DNA of 64,000 nt, taken from the NCBI GenBank assembly GCA_963971575.1, contig OZ020624.1, positions 15,283,249 through 15,347,248 of the forward strand. Reading direction: 5' to 3'. Within the stretch, counting starts at the first letter, position 1. Each line of letters opens with the position of its first letter. This document shows, one piece after another, positions 10,288-22,300 of the stretch. This DNA is from Liopterus haemorrhoidalis (lineage: Eukaryota; Arthropoda; Insecta; Coleoptera; Dytiscidae). A model generated the notes under the pieces. It made no database searches. It saw only the letters and a program-made list of their open reading frames with translations, and was not told where the DNA came from. A program made the translations under genes and the position numbers.

Positions 10288-10616
10288 CTCTAACCGATAG
10301 TTGGAATGCGAGACAGACTAGAACGAGTAGTATGAGTAGTATGTTGTTAGACTCCGACGTGAACGCATCGTTTGTAATGTGTGTTAGACAATGCATTTAT
10401 TTATTTGTACATTAATTCTTAAATAAATCAAATCAACTTAATCTCGTGTCTTATTATAACCGCTAGTGACCATCTTAGGCTGACAGATCAGAAGTGGGAT
10501 CAGGAATGATGTGTAAAAAGTTAAAATTTGGTAAAATTAATGTGTAAACAATGTTAAAGGTCAGTGAATTCTGTGTAGTGAGTGTATTGAAAGAAGCGTG
10601 CATTCGTGTTAGTGGG

Positions 10617-10749
10617 AACGAGATAGGCAACCACGTACTACCGAGTGCGAGAGTGAACGAGATAGGCAATCACGTACTACCGAGTGCGAGTGTTAACGAG
10701 GTAGGCAACCACACACTACCGAGTGCGAGTGTTAACGGGATAGGCAACC
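10617..10749 (+). repeat. 39-bp tandem repeat in the gag leader (copy 1)
   Basis: Three full units start at 10617, 10656 and 10695, followed by a 16-bp partial. Each begins AACGAGATAGGCAA and contains CTACCGAGTGCGAG. As 39 is divisible by three, the surrounding frame stays open as a 13-residue repeat, but an expressed product is not otherwise supported. It lies between LTR and gag. Confidence 0.85.
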
Positions 10750-10928
10750 AGCATATTCATAGCTGGACGTGGAACCACGACGTAGATACAGGACGTAAGG
10801 GGACGGTACAGGAATACCAACGACATCCAAACGGGATAAAGCGCGAGATAACGTACTAAGTAAAGCGCAACGTAGACAGTGGTCTAAAGAACTTAGTTGA
10901 ACGAAAATAGAAACAAAATAAAAACGAA

Positions 10929-11638
10929 ATGAACGAAGAGGCCATGAACGTAACAGAATTGAACGTGACGGCAGATAATGGAACGGATGAAGAACCATTA
11001 TTTTTCTCAACAAACGTCAGACGTGAACGAATGGAATTAGATTCTGTGGATCAACTTGAAGAAAATTTAAGATGGGAGAGAGACCTTCTTAAACGAGAAC
11101 GAGAACTCTTGCAGAAGGAACGAGAAGTTTTGGAAACGCAACCATAACTTTGAGCGGTGAACGAACAGATATTTCGTTACAGGATTTGATCCAGGTAAGA
11201 TTACTCTGTTAACGGCTAAGCAATGGGTGAAAAAGCTCGAAAGCATTGCGAACATCTTTGGATGGGATGAAAGACTATTTATTATATACTGCTTAAGGCA
11301 ATAGGCAAACTGAAGGGAGCAGCTAAATACTGGTTCGATGGATGTGAGGATGAAATGAGTGGGGAACATTTAAAGAAACTTTTATTAAGGCATTTCCAAC
11401 TAAAGCGGATGAAGCTGACATTCACATGGAATTGTCAAAGAGAATGAAGAAACGAGATGAATGTTTTGAGAATTACATTTATGAAATGAAGGCAATAGCG
11501 GCAAAGGGCAGTTTTTTCGATCAAACAATCATGAAATATATTGCAACGGTAATTGGAGATCCGCAAATGACCAAAATGTTGGCATTATGTAAATTTGACA
11601 GTCTCCAGGAACTGATAGTTCAAGTAAAACGATACGAA
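10929..11638 (+). pseudogene. Gypsy-type gag, frame-broken (copy 1)
   Basis: The first frame (10929-11147) gives a strongly charged heptad segment (WERDLLKRERELLQKERE), a likely coiled coil. The capsid-like middle (about 11200-11400) lies in two other frames (TAKQWVKKLESIA, then GAAKYWFDGCEDEM). The C-terminal capsid portion (11411-11638) includes ELSKRMKKRDECFENYIYEM and ALCKFDSLQELI, the typical gag block. At least two frame changes and several stops are shared by all copies. Confidence 0.8.
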
Positions 11639-11778
11639 ATTATTATTTTTACTTGCCCGACCTTAATATATAAGGGGCAAGTATTGTAATCGCGAAAATT
11701 TTCGATGTCGAGATTTTGACGGATGTTCACGTTTCATGGTCTAGGGAATCCAAAAAACCTATTTTCGAAGTGCCGTCC

Positions 11779-11810
<32 letters not shown>

Positions 11811-12351
11811 CTGTCTGTGTGTCTGTGTGTACACGATAACTCAAAAACGGTTTAACTTAAAGAGTTCGTTCTGGTACTAAAAAATTCTCCTATTAAATAG
11901 GAAGAACCTTATTGTTTTTTTATGAAAATCGGTTGACTAGAAATGGGAGTTTACTCGTGTCGATTTTAATATTTTTGCGAATATTTAGCAACAGAAAAAT
12001 ATTTCGAAAAAATTTATTGAACAAAAGTTACTATAAATGCAATAACTAATAACTTTTATTTGAGACGTTTTTTGATAAAACGAAAAATTTCGAAAAATTT
12101 TTGTAAAATGATTTAAAATTTTTCCAAGTCTCAATTTTTTCATACTTATATGTAACGTTTCCATGGTCATGATAATTAATTCGTAACTAATAAAGCAAGC
12201 CTTGGACAAAAATTTGTATAGAACATAATTTGATGTATTTTTGAAGATTTATCTAAATATTTAAAAAAAATTTTTTTTTTAGTTTACATTTTTTTTTAAA
12301 TATTTTTTTTATGGGAGGGCAAGTCTAGCGGAGGTTTCCTTTCGCCACTGG
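11639..12351. repeat. AT-rich module with (TG)n tract, bounded by ACTTGCCC / GGGCAAGT (U1)
   Basis: The module opens just after the gag sequence with ACTTGCCC and closes with GGGCAAGT at about 12317, so it may be a non-autonomous DNA transposon of unidentified class. No clear target duplication is visible. Inside are a short CTTGCCC...GGGGCAAG palindrome, a TG/CTGT tract at 11783-11829, and a long A/T-homopolymer-rich region with no gene. It ends at ccactgg, where satellite resumes. Confidence 0.6.
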
Positions 12352-13229
12352 TTTTTATTATTATTATTTCACGTCTTAAATTATGTTGAACGCGGTAAAA
12401 GACTTTTTTTTAACTCTTTCGACTTAATTATTTACATCTTAAAACCGTCATAAGTTAGTTTTTTGCGTCTTTTAGTTTAACCATTTTTGACAATTTTTTT
12501 TTACCCTTTTAACAAACCTATTTCTATTAAAACGTCTTAACTCTACATTTATTTTGCTTTTAAGTGAATAATAAGGGAGTTATTTATATTACAAATATTT
12601 GAAACTTTCCCGCCATAACTCTACAAATATTTATCGAATCAAAAAAAATATATTTGTTTTAAGGATTTGCCTTTTTATTTAAAACAATATTTGTTTTATA
12701 TATTTTGCTGTTAAGTTAATTATAAGGGAGTTATTTATATTTCAAATATATGGAGTTCGCGCGCTTGTCGTTAGGAAATTTCCACATTAAACAATGTATT
12801 GTCCACTGCGATTAAAAGTTTTTTCAGCTCTAAATTCGCTTATTTTTCTCTTATTTCCACATATAATGTATATTCTCTTCTTTCTCACCATCTCTCCTAC
12901 TATTTGCACAAGTTTTTTGTCCTTGCAGTCACTTTTGCACACGTATTCGTCAGTTTTTGAGTACAAAATATCACTTTTTCATTTTTATTACGTCTTTTAT
13001 TAATATTATACGTCTTAAAATATTTTGAACGCGGTAATACCCTTTTTTTAGCGCATTCAACTTACCTATTTACGTCTTAAAAGCGTCATAAGTTGGTTTT
13101 TTGCGCCTTTTAGGTTAACTATTTTTGACCTCTTTTTTCTTAACCCTCTTAACTAACCAATTACTCTTTTAAACGTCTTAACTCCACATATATTTTGCTG
13201 TTAAGTGAATTATAAGGGAGTTGCTTTTA
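12352..13229. repeat. AT-rich satellite at the U1/U2 boundary
   Basis: This contains about one and a third monomers. GGAGTTCGCGCGCTTGTCG near 12753 marks a variant monomer (CTTGTCG and CCACATTAAACAATG, instead of CTTGGCG and CCACTGTAAACAATG) found just before every MITE copy. No gene is seen. Confidence 0.82.
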
Positions 13230-13798
13230 GGGTGCATTCGATTTGACGCCCCGACCGTTCCGAGCACGTTCTGTACACTCAAACGTGTTCGATTTGACGC
13301 TCGGAGTACACTCAATTGTACAAATTGTACTCAATTATTATTATATTATTATTATTATTAATAACAATAGACAAATAATATTGTTATTTGTCTATGTCTA
13401 CAGAGTAGGGCCATTTTATGTATTTGTGACGTTCTGCAAACAGCAAAAAAAAATTTAAAATACATCGTTCATAAAATTAAAATGGAAAAAATTCATTAAA
13501 TCAATTCATTAATTATTATCTAATTTAAAATTAATATTATTTCTTCAACATTGAAAAAAAAAAAAAAAAAAATCAAGGAAAAACCGAGGTACAATATAAT
13601 TTTGATTCATGACTGACGTGAACTAATCTGACAGTAAAAATGCCGCCTAAAATTGTAGGGTTAGATTTTATAAACATTACGTCACAACAACGGTCAATCC
13701 GTGTTCGAGTTGCTGCGCTCCGTTAGTGCTCTATTCATGACGTCACCATCAACTGTTCGCTCAGCGCTCGCTCTACCCTGTACAACTCGAATGCACCC
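13230..13798. mobile_element. TTA-duplicating MITE, copy 2
   Basis: The same terminal inverted repeats and TTA flanks as copy 1 are present, with an A-run one base shorter near 13554. It differs from copy 1 at very few positions, so U1 and U2 are recent duplicates here. Confidence 0.75.
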
Positions 13799-15532
13799 TT
13801 ATATTTCAAATATTTGGAGTTCGCCGGTTTAGCGTTAGGATATTTCCACTGTAAACAATGTATTGTCCACTGCGATTAAAAGTTTTTTCAGCTCTAAATT
13901 CGCTTATTTTTCTCTTCTTTCCACTTATTATGTATATTCTCTTCTTTCTCACCATCTGTCCTATGATTTGCATCAGTTTTTTGTCTTTACAGTCACTTTT
14001 GCACACGTATTCGTCAGTTTTTGGGTACAAAGTATCACTTTTTCATTCTTATTACGCCTTTTATTAATATTTCACGTCTCAAAATATTTTGAACGCGGTA
14101 AAACCCTTTTTTTAGCACATTCAACTTACCTATTTACGTCTTAAAACCGTCATAAGTTGGTTTTTTGCGTCTTTTAGGTTAACTATTTTTGACCTCTTTT
14201 TTCTTAACTAACCTATTTCTATTTTAAACGTCTTAACTCCACATATATCTTGCGGTTAAGTGAATAATAAGGGAGTTATTTATATTACAAATATTTGAAG
14301 TTTTCCCGCCATTACTCTACAAATATTACTCGAATCAAAAAAATGTATTTATGTTAAGAATTTGCCTTTTAATTTTAAACAATATTTGTTTTATATATTT
14401 TGCTGTTTACTGAATTATAAGGGAGTTGATTATTTTTCAAATATTTGGAGTTCGCGCGCTTGGCGTTAGGAAATTTCCACTGTAAACAATGTATTGTCCA
14501 CAGCGGTTAAAAGTTTTTTCAGCTTTAAATTCACTTGTTGTTCCCTTATTTCCACTTATTATGTCTATTCTGTTCTTTCTCACCGTCTGTCCTATGATTT
14601 GCACAAGTTTCTTGTCTTTACAGTCACCTTGCGCACTTATAATAACCAATTTCTCTTTATAGCGTCGTAACTCCACATATATGTTGTTGTTAAGTGAATA
14701 ATAAGGGAATTAATTATGTGACAAATATTTGAAGTTTTCCCGCCATAACTCTACAAATATTTATCGAATCAAAAACATGTATTTATATTAATGATTTGGC
14801 TTTTAATTTTAAATAATACTGGTTTTACATGTTTTGCTGTTAAGTGAAATATAAGGGAGTTATTTTTATTTAAAATATTTGGAGTTCGCGCGCTTGGCGT
14901 TAGGAAATTTCCACTGTAAACAATGTATTGTCCACAGCGGTTAAAAGTTTTTTCAGCTTTAAATTCACTTGTTGTTCCCTTATTTCCACTTATTATGTCT
15001 ATTCTGTTCTTTCTCACCGTCTGTCCTATGATTTGCACAAGTTTCTTGTCTTTACAGTCACCTTGCGCACTTATAATAACCAATTTCTCTTTATAGCGTC
15101 TTAACTCCACATATATGTTGTTGTTGTTAAGTGAATAATAAGGGAATTATTTATATGACAAATATTTGAAGTTTTCCCGCCATAACTCTACAAATATTTA
15201 TCGAATCAAAAACATGTATTTATATTAATGATTTGGCTTTTAATTTTAAATAATACTGGTTTTACATGTTTTGCTGTTAAGTGAAATATAAGGGAGTTAT
15301 TTTTATTTAAAATATTTGGAGTTCGCGCGCTTGGCGTTAGGAAATTTCCACTGTAAACAAAGTATTGTCCACAGCGTTTAAAAGTTTTTTCAGCTTTAAA
15401 TTCACTTGTTGTTCCCTTATTTCCACTTATTATGTATATTCTGTTCTTTCTCACCGTCTGTCCTATGATTTGCACAAGTTTTTTGTCTTTACAGTCACTT
15501 CTGCGCACGTATTCGTGAAATTTTGAGCACAT
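13799..15532. repeat. AT-rich satellite (U2)
   Basis: Four monomers are collinear with 810-2540 of U1. The last ends at TTTTGAGCACA, where U1 continues with AAGTATC but U2 jumps to LINE sequence. This is the left side of the U2 deletion. Confidence 0.85.
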
Positions 15533-15946
15533 TATATATACATTGTCAATTGTCCCTCTCCCTTTCCTGAACCCTGCTTGATTGTCTGTTCTTCTACCTC
15601 TTCTTCCAACTTTTGTTCTAAAACCATTGCATATATTTTGTACAAGGTGTTTACTCCATCTATCAGGAAAACTTTCCCCTCTCCATACCTTATTTATAAT
15701 TTCTGTTATTTTTTTCTTTACATTTTCCGTACTGTACAGCCATTCTTCGTTTCCTATCCCATCTTCTCCAGCTGCTTTTTTCTTTTTCAGTTTCTCTATT
15801 TGTGCTTGTATTTGCTCTTCCGTTATATCATCTTGGTGGCTACCTCCATCATTTTTCGCTACTTCTAGAACTACTTTTTCATTTGTTCCTCTCAGGAGTT
15901 GACAGAAATGTCTTTCCCATTCTTCAATCTTTATATGTTGGGACAC
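15206..15946 (-). pseudogene. Chimeric reverse-strand frame joining LINE RT and satellite
   Basis: The U2 deletion joins the LINE RT start (DGIGNEEWLY through RKGRGTIDNVYI) in frame to the satellite's reverse-strand open frame (HEYVRRSDCKDKK and onward), giving 246 codons without a stop. Both parents are broken repeats and no promoter or splice evidence is seen, so this is treated as an accidental fusion. Confidence 0.75.
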
Positions 15947-16193
15947 ATCTACTTTGTTTTTTCTACCTTTATTGATATACTTCCATGCCTCCGTCTCTGT
16001 CTTGATATCCTGTATTTCTAATTCTTCTTGTCTCTTTTTGTTGTTTTTCTTTATCTTTGTATTCTTTCTTTTCTTTTAGATGTTCGTTTATATAGCTTGT
16101 ACCTATCTTCCATTGTTTTAATGATGTCTTAACTGATTTTTTTCCCTACATTCTCCGTCCCACCAGTTATTTCGTCTCAGTTTGTTAGTTCTA
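15533..16193 (-). mobile_element. LINE remnant, copy 2 (3' half deleted)
   Basis: Only the post-endonuclease linker and the start of the RT remain, corresponding to 9168-9830 of U1. It carries the same internal deletion of about 70 bp as copies 1 and 3. Confidence 0.85.
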
Positions 16194-16334
16194 TTTAAGC
16201 GAATAATAAGGGCCTTATTTATATTACAAATATCTGAAGTTTTCCCGCCATAACTCTACAAATATTTATCGAATCAAAAAAATTTATTTATGTTAAGGAT
16301 TTGCCCTTTAATTTCAAACAATATTTGTTTTACA
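16194..16334. repeat. Satellite fragment (U2)
   Basis: This equivalent of 9831-9971 links the LINE remnant to the LTR-gag piece, with point differences only. Confidence 0.8.
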
Positions 16335-16351
16335 TGTGCTAGCCTCTAACC

Positions 16352-16650
16352 GAGTGGTTCTCAACCAGGGTGCCGCAAGCACATGAAAAGGGTGCCGCGA
16401 GCTTTTCAAAATAAATTCGCCGCTATTCTCGGAATCGAAGACCCGTGTCTTACAGAAAATACGCGGGAAATGTATTCTCTCTCACTCGTCATAAAACCCT
16501 TGCGAGTTTATTGGACGTCAAATACGCCCGACCTTGAACGGCTCGCTCGCTCGCTCTCTCTCTATTGTGACATATTTAATAGTAGGGTGCCGCGAAGATC
16601 TCACATTTTGCATAGGGGTGCCTTCACCTAAAAAAGGTTGAGAACCACTG
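16352..16650. mobile_element. 299-bp hAT MITE, copy 2
   Basis: It is flanked by CTCTAACC at 16344-16351 and 16651-16658. It has the same insertion site and length as copy 1, so it was inherited by duplication rather than inserted independently. Confidence 0.9.
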
Positions 16651-16979
16651 CTCTAACCGATAGTTGGAATGCGAGACAGACTAGAACGAGTAGTATGAGT
16701 AGTATGTTGTTAGACTCCGACGTGAACGCATCGTTTGTAATGTGTGTTAGACAATGCATTTATTTATTTGTACATTAATTCTTAAATAAATCAAATTAAC
16801 TTAATCTCGTGTCTTATTATAACCGCTAGTGACCATCTTAGGCTGACAGATCAGAAGTGGGATAAGGAATGATGTGTAAAAAGTTAAAATTTGGTAAAAT
16901 TAATGTGTAAACAATGTTAAAGGTCAGTGAATTCTGTGTAGTGAGTGTAGTGAAAGAAGCGTGCATTCGTGTTAGTGGG

Positions 16980-17112
16980 AACGAGATAGGCAACCACGTA
17001 CTACCGAGTGCGAGTGTGAACGAGATAGGCAATCACGTACTACCGAGTGCGAGTGTTAACGAGGTAGGCAACCACACACTACCGAGTGCGAGTGTTAACG
17101 GGATAGGCAACC
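16980..17112 (+). repeat. 39-bp leader tandem repeat, copy 2
   Basis: It has the same three-and-a-bit units as U1, with a single base change turning GAGAGTG into GAGTGTG at the end of unit 1. Confidence 0.85.
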
Positions 17113-17291
17113 AGCATATTCATAGCTGGACGTGGAACCACGACGTAGATACAGGACGTAAGGGGACGGTACAGGAATACCAACGACATCCAAACGGGAT
17201 AACGCGCGAGATAACGTACTAAGTAAAGCGCAACGTAGACAGTGGTCTAAAGAACTTAGTTGAACGAAAATAGAAACAAAATAAAAACGAA

Positions 17292-18001
17292 ATGAACGAA
17301 GAGGCCATGAACGTAACAGAATTGAACGTGACGGCAGATAATGGAACGGATGAAGAACCATTATTTTCCTCAACAAACGTCAGACGTGAACGAATGGAAT
17401 TAGATTCTGTGGATCAACTTGAAGAAAATTTAAGATGGGAGAGAGACCTTCTTAAACGAGAACGAGAACTCTTGCAGAAGGAACGAGAAGTTTTGGAAAC
17501 GCAACCATAACTTTGAGCGGTGAACGAACAGATATTTCGTTACAGGATTTGATCCAGGTAAGATTACTCTGTTAACGGCTAAGCAATGGGTGAAAAAGCT
17601 CGAAAGCATTGCGAACATCTTTGGATGGGATGAAAGACTATTTATTATATACTGCTTAAGGCAATAGGCAAACTGAAGGGAGCAGCTAAATACTGGTTCG
17701 ATGGATGTGAGGATGAAATGAGTGGGGAACATTTAAAGAAACTTTTATTAAGGCATTTCCAACTAAAGCGGATGAAGCTGACATTCACATGGAATTGTCA
17801 AAGAGAATGAAGAAACGAGATGAATGTTTTGAAAATTACATTTATGAAATGAAGGCAATAGCGGCAAAGGGCAGTTTTTTCGATCAAACAATCATGAAAT
17901 ATATTGCAACGGTAATTGGAGATCCGCAAATGACCAAAATGTTGGCATTATGTAAATTTGACAGTCTCCAGGAACTGATAGTTCAAGTAAAACGATACGA
18001 A
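17292..18001 (+). pseudogene. Gypsy-type gag, frame-broken (copy 2)
   Basis: The frame breaks are the same as in copy 1. The N-terminal charged frame is 17292-17510 and the C-terminal capsid-like frame starts at 17774. It carries the LFSS variant (TTTTCCTCA) shared with U3 but not with U1 or U4. Confidence 0.8.
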
Positions 18002-18704
18002 ATTATTATTTTTACTTGCCCGACCTTAATATATAAGGGGCAAGTATTGTAATCGCGAAAATTTTCGATGTCGAGATTTTGACGGATGTTCACGTTTCAT
18101 GGTCTAGGGAATCCAAAAAACCTATTTTCGAAGTGCCGTCCGTATGTGTGTGTGTGTGTGTGTCTGTCTGTGTGTCTGTGTGTACACGATAACTCAAAAA
18201 CGGTTTAACTTAAAGAGTTCGTTCTGGTACTAAAAAATTCTCCTATTAAATAGGAAGAACCTTATTGTTTTTTTATGAAAATCGGTTGACTAGAAATGGG
18301 AGTTTACTCGTGTCGATTTTAATATTTTTGCGAATATTTAGCAACAGAAAAATATTTCGAAAAAATTTATTGAACAAAAGTTACTATAAATGCAATAACT
18401 AATAACTTTTATTTGAGACGTTTTTTGATAAAACGAAAAATTTCGAAAAATTTTTGTAAAATGATTTAAAATTTTTCCAAGTCTCAATTTTTTCATACTT
18501 ATATGTAACGTTTCCATGGTCATGATAATTAATTCGTAACTAATAAAGCAAGCCTTGGACAAAAATTTGTATAGAACATAATTTGATGTATTTTTGAAGA
18601 TTTATCTAAATATTTAAAAAAAATTTTTTTTTTAGTTTACATTTTTTTTTAAATATTTTTTTTATGGGAGGGCAAGTCTAGCGGAGGTTTCCTTTCGCCA
18701 CTGG
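18002..18704. repeat. AT-rich module with short (TG)n tract (U2)
   Basis: This is the same module as in U1. The TG tract at 18146-18182 is shorter and still carries the CTGTCTG interruptions. The rest is A/T homopolymer sequence without genes. Confidence 0.6.
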
Positions 18705-19064
18705 TTTTTATTATTATTATTTCACGTCTTAAATTATGTTGAACGCGGTAAAAGACTTTTTTTTAACTCTTTCGACTTAATTATTTACATCTTAAAACCG
18801 TCATAAGTTAGTTTTTTGCGTCTTTTAGTTTAACCATTTTTGACAATTTTTTTTTACCCTTTTAACAAACCTATTTCTATTAAAACGTCTTAACTCTACA
18901 TTTATTTTGCTTTTAAGTGAATAATAAGGGAGTTATTTATATTACAAATATTTGAAACTTTCCCGCCATAACTCTACAAATATTTATCGAATCAAAAAAA
19001 ATATATTTGTTTTAAGGATTTGCCTTTTTATTTAAAACAATATTTGTTTTATATATTTTGCTGT
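18705..19064. repeat. AT-rich satellite left of the BEL insertion
   Basis: The satellite runs to TATATATTTTGCTGT. The last five bases, GCTGT (19060-19064), are repeated at 25084-25088 after the BEL element, and the interrupted monomer resumes there with TAAGTTAATTATAAGGG. Confidence 0.85.
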
Positions 19065-19302
19065 TGTCGTGTAATACTCAAAAAAACTACCCGTCTTAAT
19101 GAGACTACCAGGTTCTTTAAAAAATATACTGGTGTAAACGATAAAAATTAATATATTTTAATAAAACACACACAAAATTACTACAAATTACACAACGGTA
19201 TGAATTATTATTTTCTAATTCATTTCATTTATTTTTGTTGACAATTCCATGGCACACTTTGCCAATTGTTTTTTATGGTTACTATACCAGTACGTCTCCA
19301 CA
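19065..19302 (-). repeat. BEL/Pao 3' LTR
   Basis: This 238-bp LTR is downstream in the sense of the reverse-strand element. It starts TGTCGTGTAATACTC and ends GTCTCCACA as written on the plus strand. It differs from the other LTR only in ATATATTTT versus ATATAATTT (about 19159). Confidence 0.95.
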
Positions 19303-19313
19303 TTCTCCCACCT
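19303..19313 (-). promoter_or_regulatory. BEL/Pao polypurine tract
   Basis: Read on the reverse strand this is AGGTGGGAGAA, immediately before the 3' LTR. It is the expected site of plus-strand DNA priming. Confidence 0.8.
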
Positions 19314-19357
19314 GAGGAATAATAATGACTCACATATAGGAGACGTAAGCACTATTA

Positions 19358-22300
19358 TCAGTCTCTAAAGCGCTTTGGCAGCTTAATTACGCGGCCACTT
19401 TTTGTAGTCACAACTCGCGCACATTCGGGCACGGACACTCTTACTCTGCTTTTTGCAATCACTTCACTTGACACTGACGATCTGCTAGTTGTCTCTGGTT
19501 CCTCCGCCCTGTCGTCTGATGCAGATGCCATTATTTCATTGCCGCATTCAAGTGGGTAGACTCGCTGAACTGGTCGGAGTAACATCCCCTTTGCCGTCTT
19601 CACTCGAACTAACCGCGTCTTGCCATCTTTACCTGGAAACAGCTCCACAATACGTCCAAGAGGCCATACCAGACGTTTCTCATTGTCGTTACCCAACAGC
19701 ACAATGTCGCCTAAACTCACTGGAGGGCTGTCCTTTTTTCCGCCGACATATCTTAGATATCCCAAGTATTCAGTACGGAAACGATTTCTCAGGTTTTCCC
19801 GTAGGTTTTGTTTATATACCATTTTCCGGTTAAGGGAGGCCTTATCAATTTCATCACATTCTGGCAAGCCAGTTTCCGCTTGATCACGGATAAACATTGC
19901 TGGGGTCAAAACAGTCAGATCATCGGGGTCATTAGTCACGGGCGTTAGAGGTCTAGAATTCATCAAAGATTCACAATCACAAAGTACTGTCAGTAGAGCT
20001 TCATAGTCGAGTGATGTACGACCTAACACTCGTCGTAACAACTGTTTCAGGAGGCCAATAAACCGTTCCCAAAAACCTCCCCACCAAGATGCTGTAGGAG
20101 GGTTAAAATGCCATACAATACGTTGATTAGCACTGTACTCAGTTATCTTATCCCAATCAAGTCGATTAAAACAGTTTTCTGTGCCAACGAAATTTGTACC
20201 GTTATCGCTGTACAGAGTATGTGGCCTACCACGTCTAGCCACAAACCGTCGTAAAACTTGTAAGAACCCTTCAGTTGATAACGAAGAAGCAAGTTCCAAA
20301 TGCACCGCCCTGTACACGGCACACGTGAATAAGCATACCCAGGCTTTTTTCCCGTCCTTGAGAAAGAGTGGGCCAGCGAAATCCACACCAGTAACTTCAA
20401 AGGCCACTGCATCCCTGACGCGATCAAAAGGTAGAGGCGGGGTCTCCACTTGGACGGATTTGGCAGCATATCTTTTACATACAATGCATTTTGAAATAAC
20501 ATTGCGTATCGTCTTACGGCCGCCTAGAATCCAATATTTTTCTCTTAAGATACTCATCAGTCCTTGAGTACCTGTATGAAAAGAATCTTCGTGAACTTCG
20601 CGTATTAATTGGTCCACGACAGGATGTTTCGAGGGAAGCACGATCGGCATACGAAAATCTTCAGTATCTTCCCGCCTTGAAATTCTTGTCTTTAAACGTA
20701 ATAAACCTCGATCGTCCTTAAAAGGTTTTAACGATTTTATGCATTCGTCATTTATACCGCAGAAAGTTTCCTGTTGTACAATTTTCAGAACCAATCGCTC
20801 TACGTCGATAAGTTCGTCAACAGATAGGTCACCATGTTTTTTCGCTTCCGGATTCCTTGAATTATGCGTAAAACGTAGGCACCATCCCATCATTCTTATT
20901 GTCTGACGATATTTAGAAAAATGCAAGAAATGCCACTTATCTGAAGTAGTGTTCAACAAGGAAGTTAAACCAGTTTTCCTCCTCTCGTTATTGACCTCCT
21001 CTTCATCATATTTCAGCTCATTTTCTTTAGGCCAGGTGTCAGGAGGCCCATAAAGCCACTGCGGGCCCTCCCACCATTTTGACTCTAATAAATGCTTCGC
21101 GGAACAACCCCTAGAAGGAAGATCGGCCGGGCTTATGTTGCCGGGAACATGACGCCACGACTTAACATCCGTCAAAGTACGTATCTCTTCAGTCCGATTC
21201 CAAACAAACGTAGCCCATGTATCCGTCTGTCGTATCCAAGCAAGCGTTGTTGCAGAATCGCTCCAAAAATAACTTTCTACTGACTTGTCAAAACACTGCA
21301 AGATAGAAGAATACAATCGAGCTGCTATAGTTGCCGCCATTAGTTCAAGCCTGGGGATGGTCATACTCTTCAAAGGCGCTACTCTAGCCTTGGCCTGAAT
21401 TAAAAACACATGCACCCTCTCTTTGATTTCAACTCGGAGAAAAACAACTGCTGCGTACGCATATTTGCTTGCGTCACAGAATGTATGGAGCGAACAGTGG
21501 CTTGACTCATCAGGTCCTCCTTTGATCCACCTAGGAATCTTGATCTGTGATAATATCGGCAGTTCTTCAAACCATTGACCAAACTCTTGGCTCATCGCTG
21601 AATCCACAGGAGCGTCCCATGCAATTTTCGTCGCCCATGCCCTTTGGAGCATCAATTTAGGGCACAGTGTCACAGGACTCGTGAATCCGATAGGGTCAAA
21701 TACTCGTTGTGCCAACGATAATATCACTCGTTTCGTTACAACGTCTTTATCAATTTGCAGGACATTATTTAGGCTAAGAGTGTCACTTGACGGATTCCAA
21801 GATAAGCCTAACACCGGAGCATTGTCCAAACAACTTTGTGGTCTGACGGAGTACTCCCACCCTCGAAGATCAAATTTGCCTTCGTTCATAAGCATACTAG
21901 CTTCACGCATGAACTGATCCAAAACTTCTTCGGAAGGTACGCTAGTGACGCAGTTATCGACATAAAAGTTTTTCGAAAGTCGAATAATCGTGTCCTTTGA
22001 ATAATTCGATTTACCACTGTCGCAATCTTTCCAAAATTTATCCAAGTGATGTTCAATAGTAGCCCCTAACAAAAATGGCCCGCTACAAATCCCGAAAACG
22101 ACTCGTCGGTGCCTGTAGGTCACCACTGATCCATCTGGCGTTTCCCACAGGAACCTGAGATAATCCCGGTCCTCAGCGCTAACACCAACCTGCAGAAAAG
22201 CCTTACGAATGTCGGATGTAACACCTATTCTTTCTTTACGGAATCTTAACAAAATATGAGGTATAAGCTCAATCAAATTCGTACCCTTTTCCAGGCAGTG

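Larger units (their letters stand above)
9972..11638 (+). mobile_element. LTR, leader and gag fragment of a second Ty3/Gypsy element, copy 1
   Basis: A TGTGCTAGCC start, an AATAAA at about 10423, and an abrupt change near 10485 (GGCTGACA then GATCAGAAGTGGGATC) look like an LTR followed by leader. A gag-like coding region then runs to about 11638 and ends at a junction with the TG module. It stops before any zinc knuckle or protease. The LTR differs from the 3' LTR at 7125-7388, so it is a different family from the pol block. Confidence 0.7.
16335..18001 (+). mobile_element. LTR-leader-gag fragment, copy 2
   Basis: This is collinear with 9972-11638, including the internal MITE and both edges, so the fragment was already truncated when the units were duplicated. 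Confidence 0.7.

Noticed and set aside
10551..10859. A 102-codon frame with 13-residue repeats as a protein gene
   Set aside because: It sits in the retrotransposon leader and owes its openness to a 39-bp tandem repeat. It is kept as a leader repeat.
3512..11638. One Gypsy element circularly permuted by the array
   Set aside because: The LTR sequences beside pol and beside gag are unrelated.
15206..15946. A 246-residue protein as a functional chimeric gene
   Set aside because: It is created by the U2 deletion joining a dead LINE to satellite, with no supporting gene structure.
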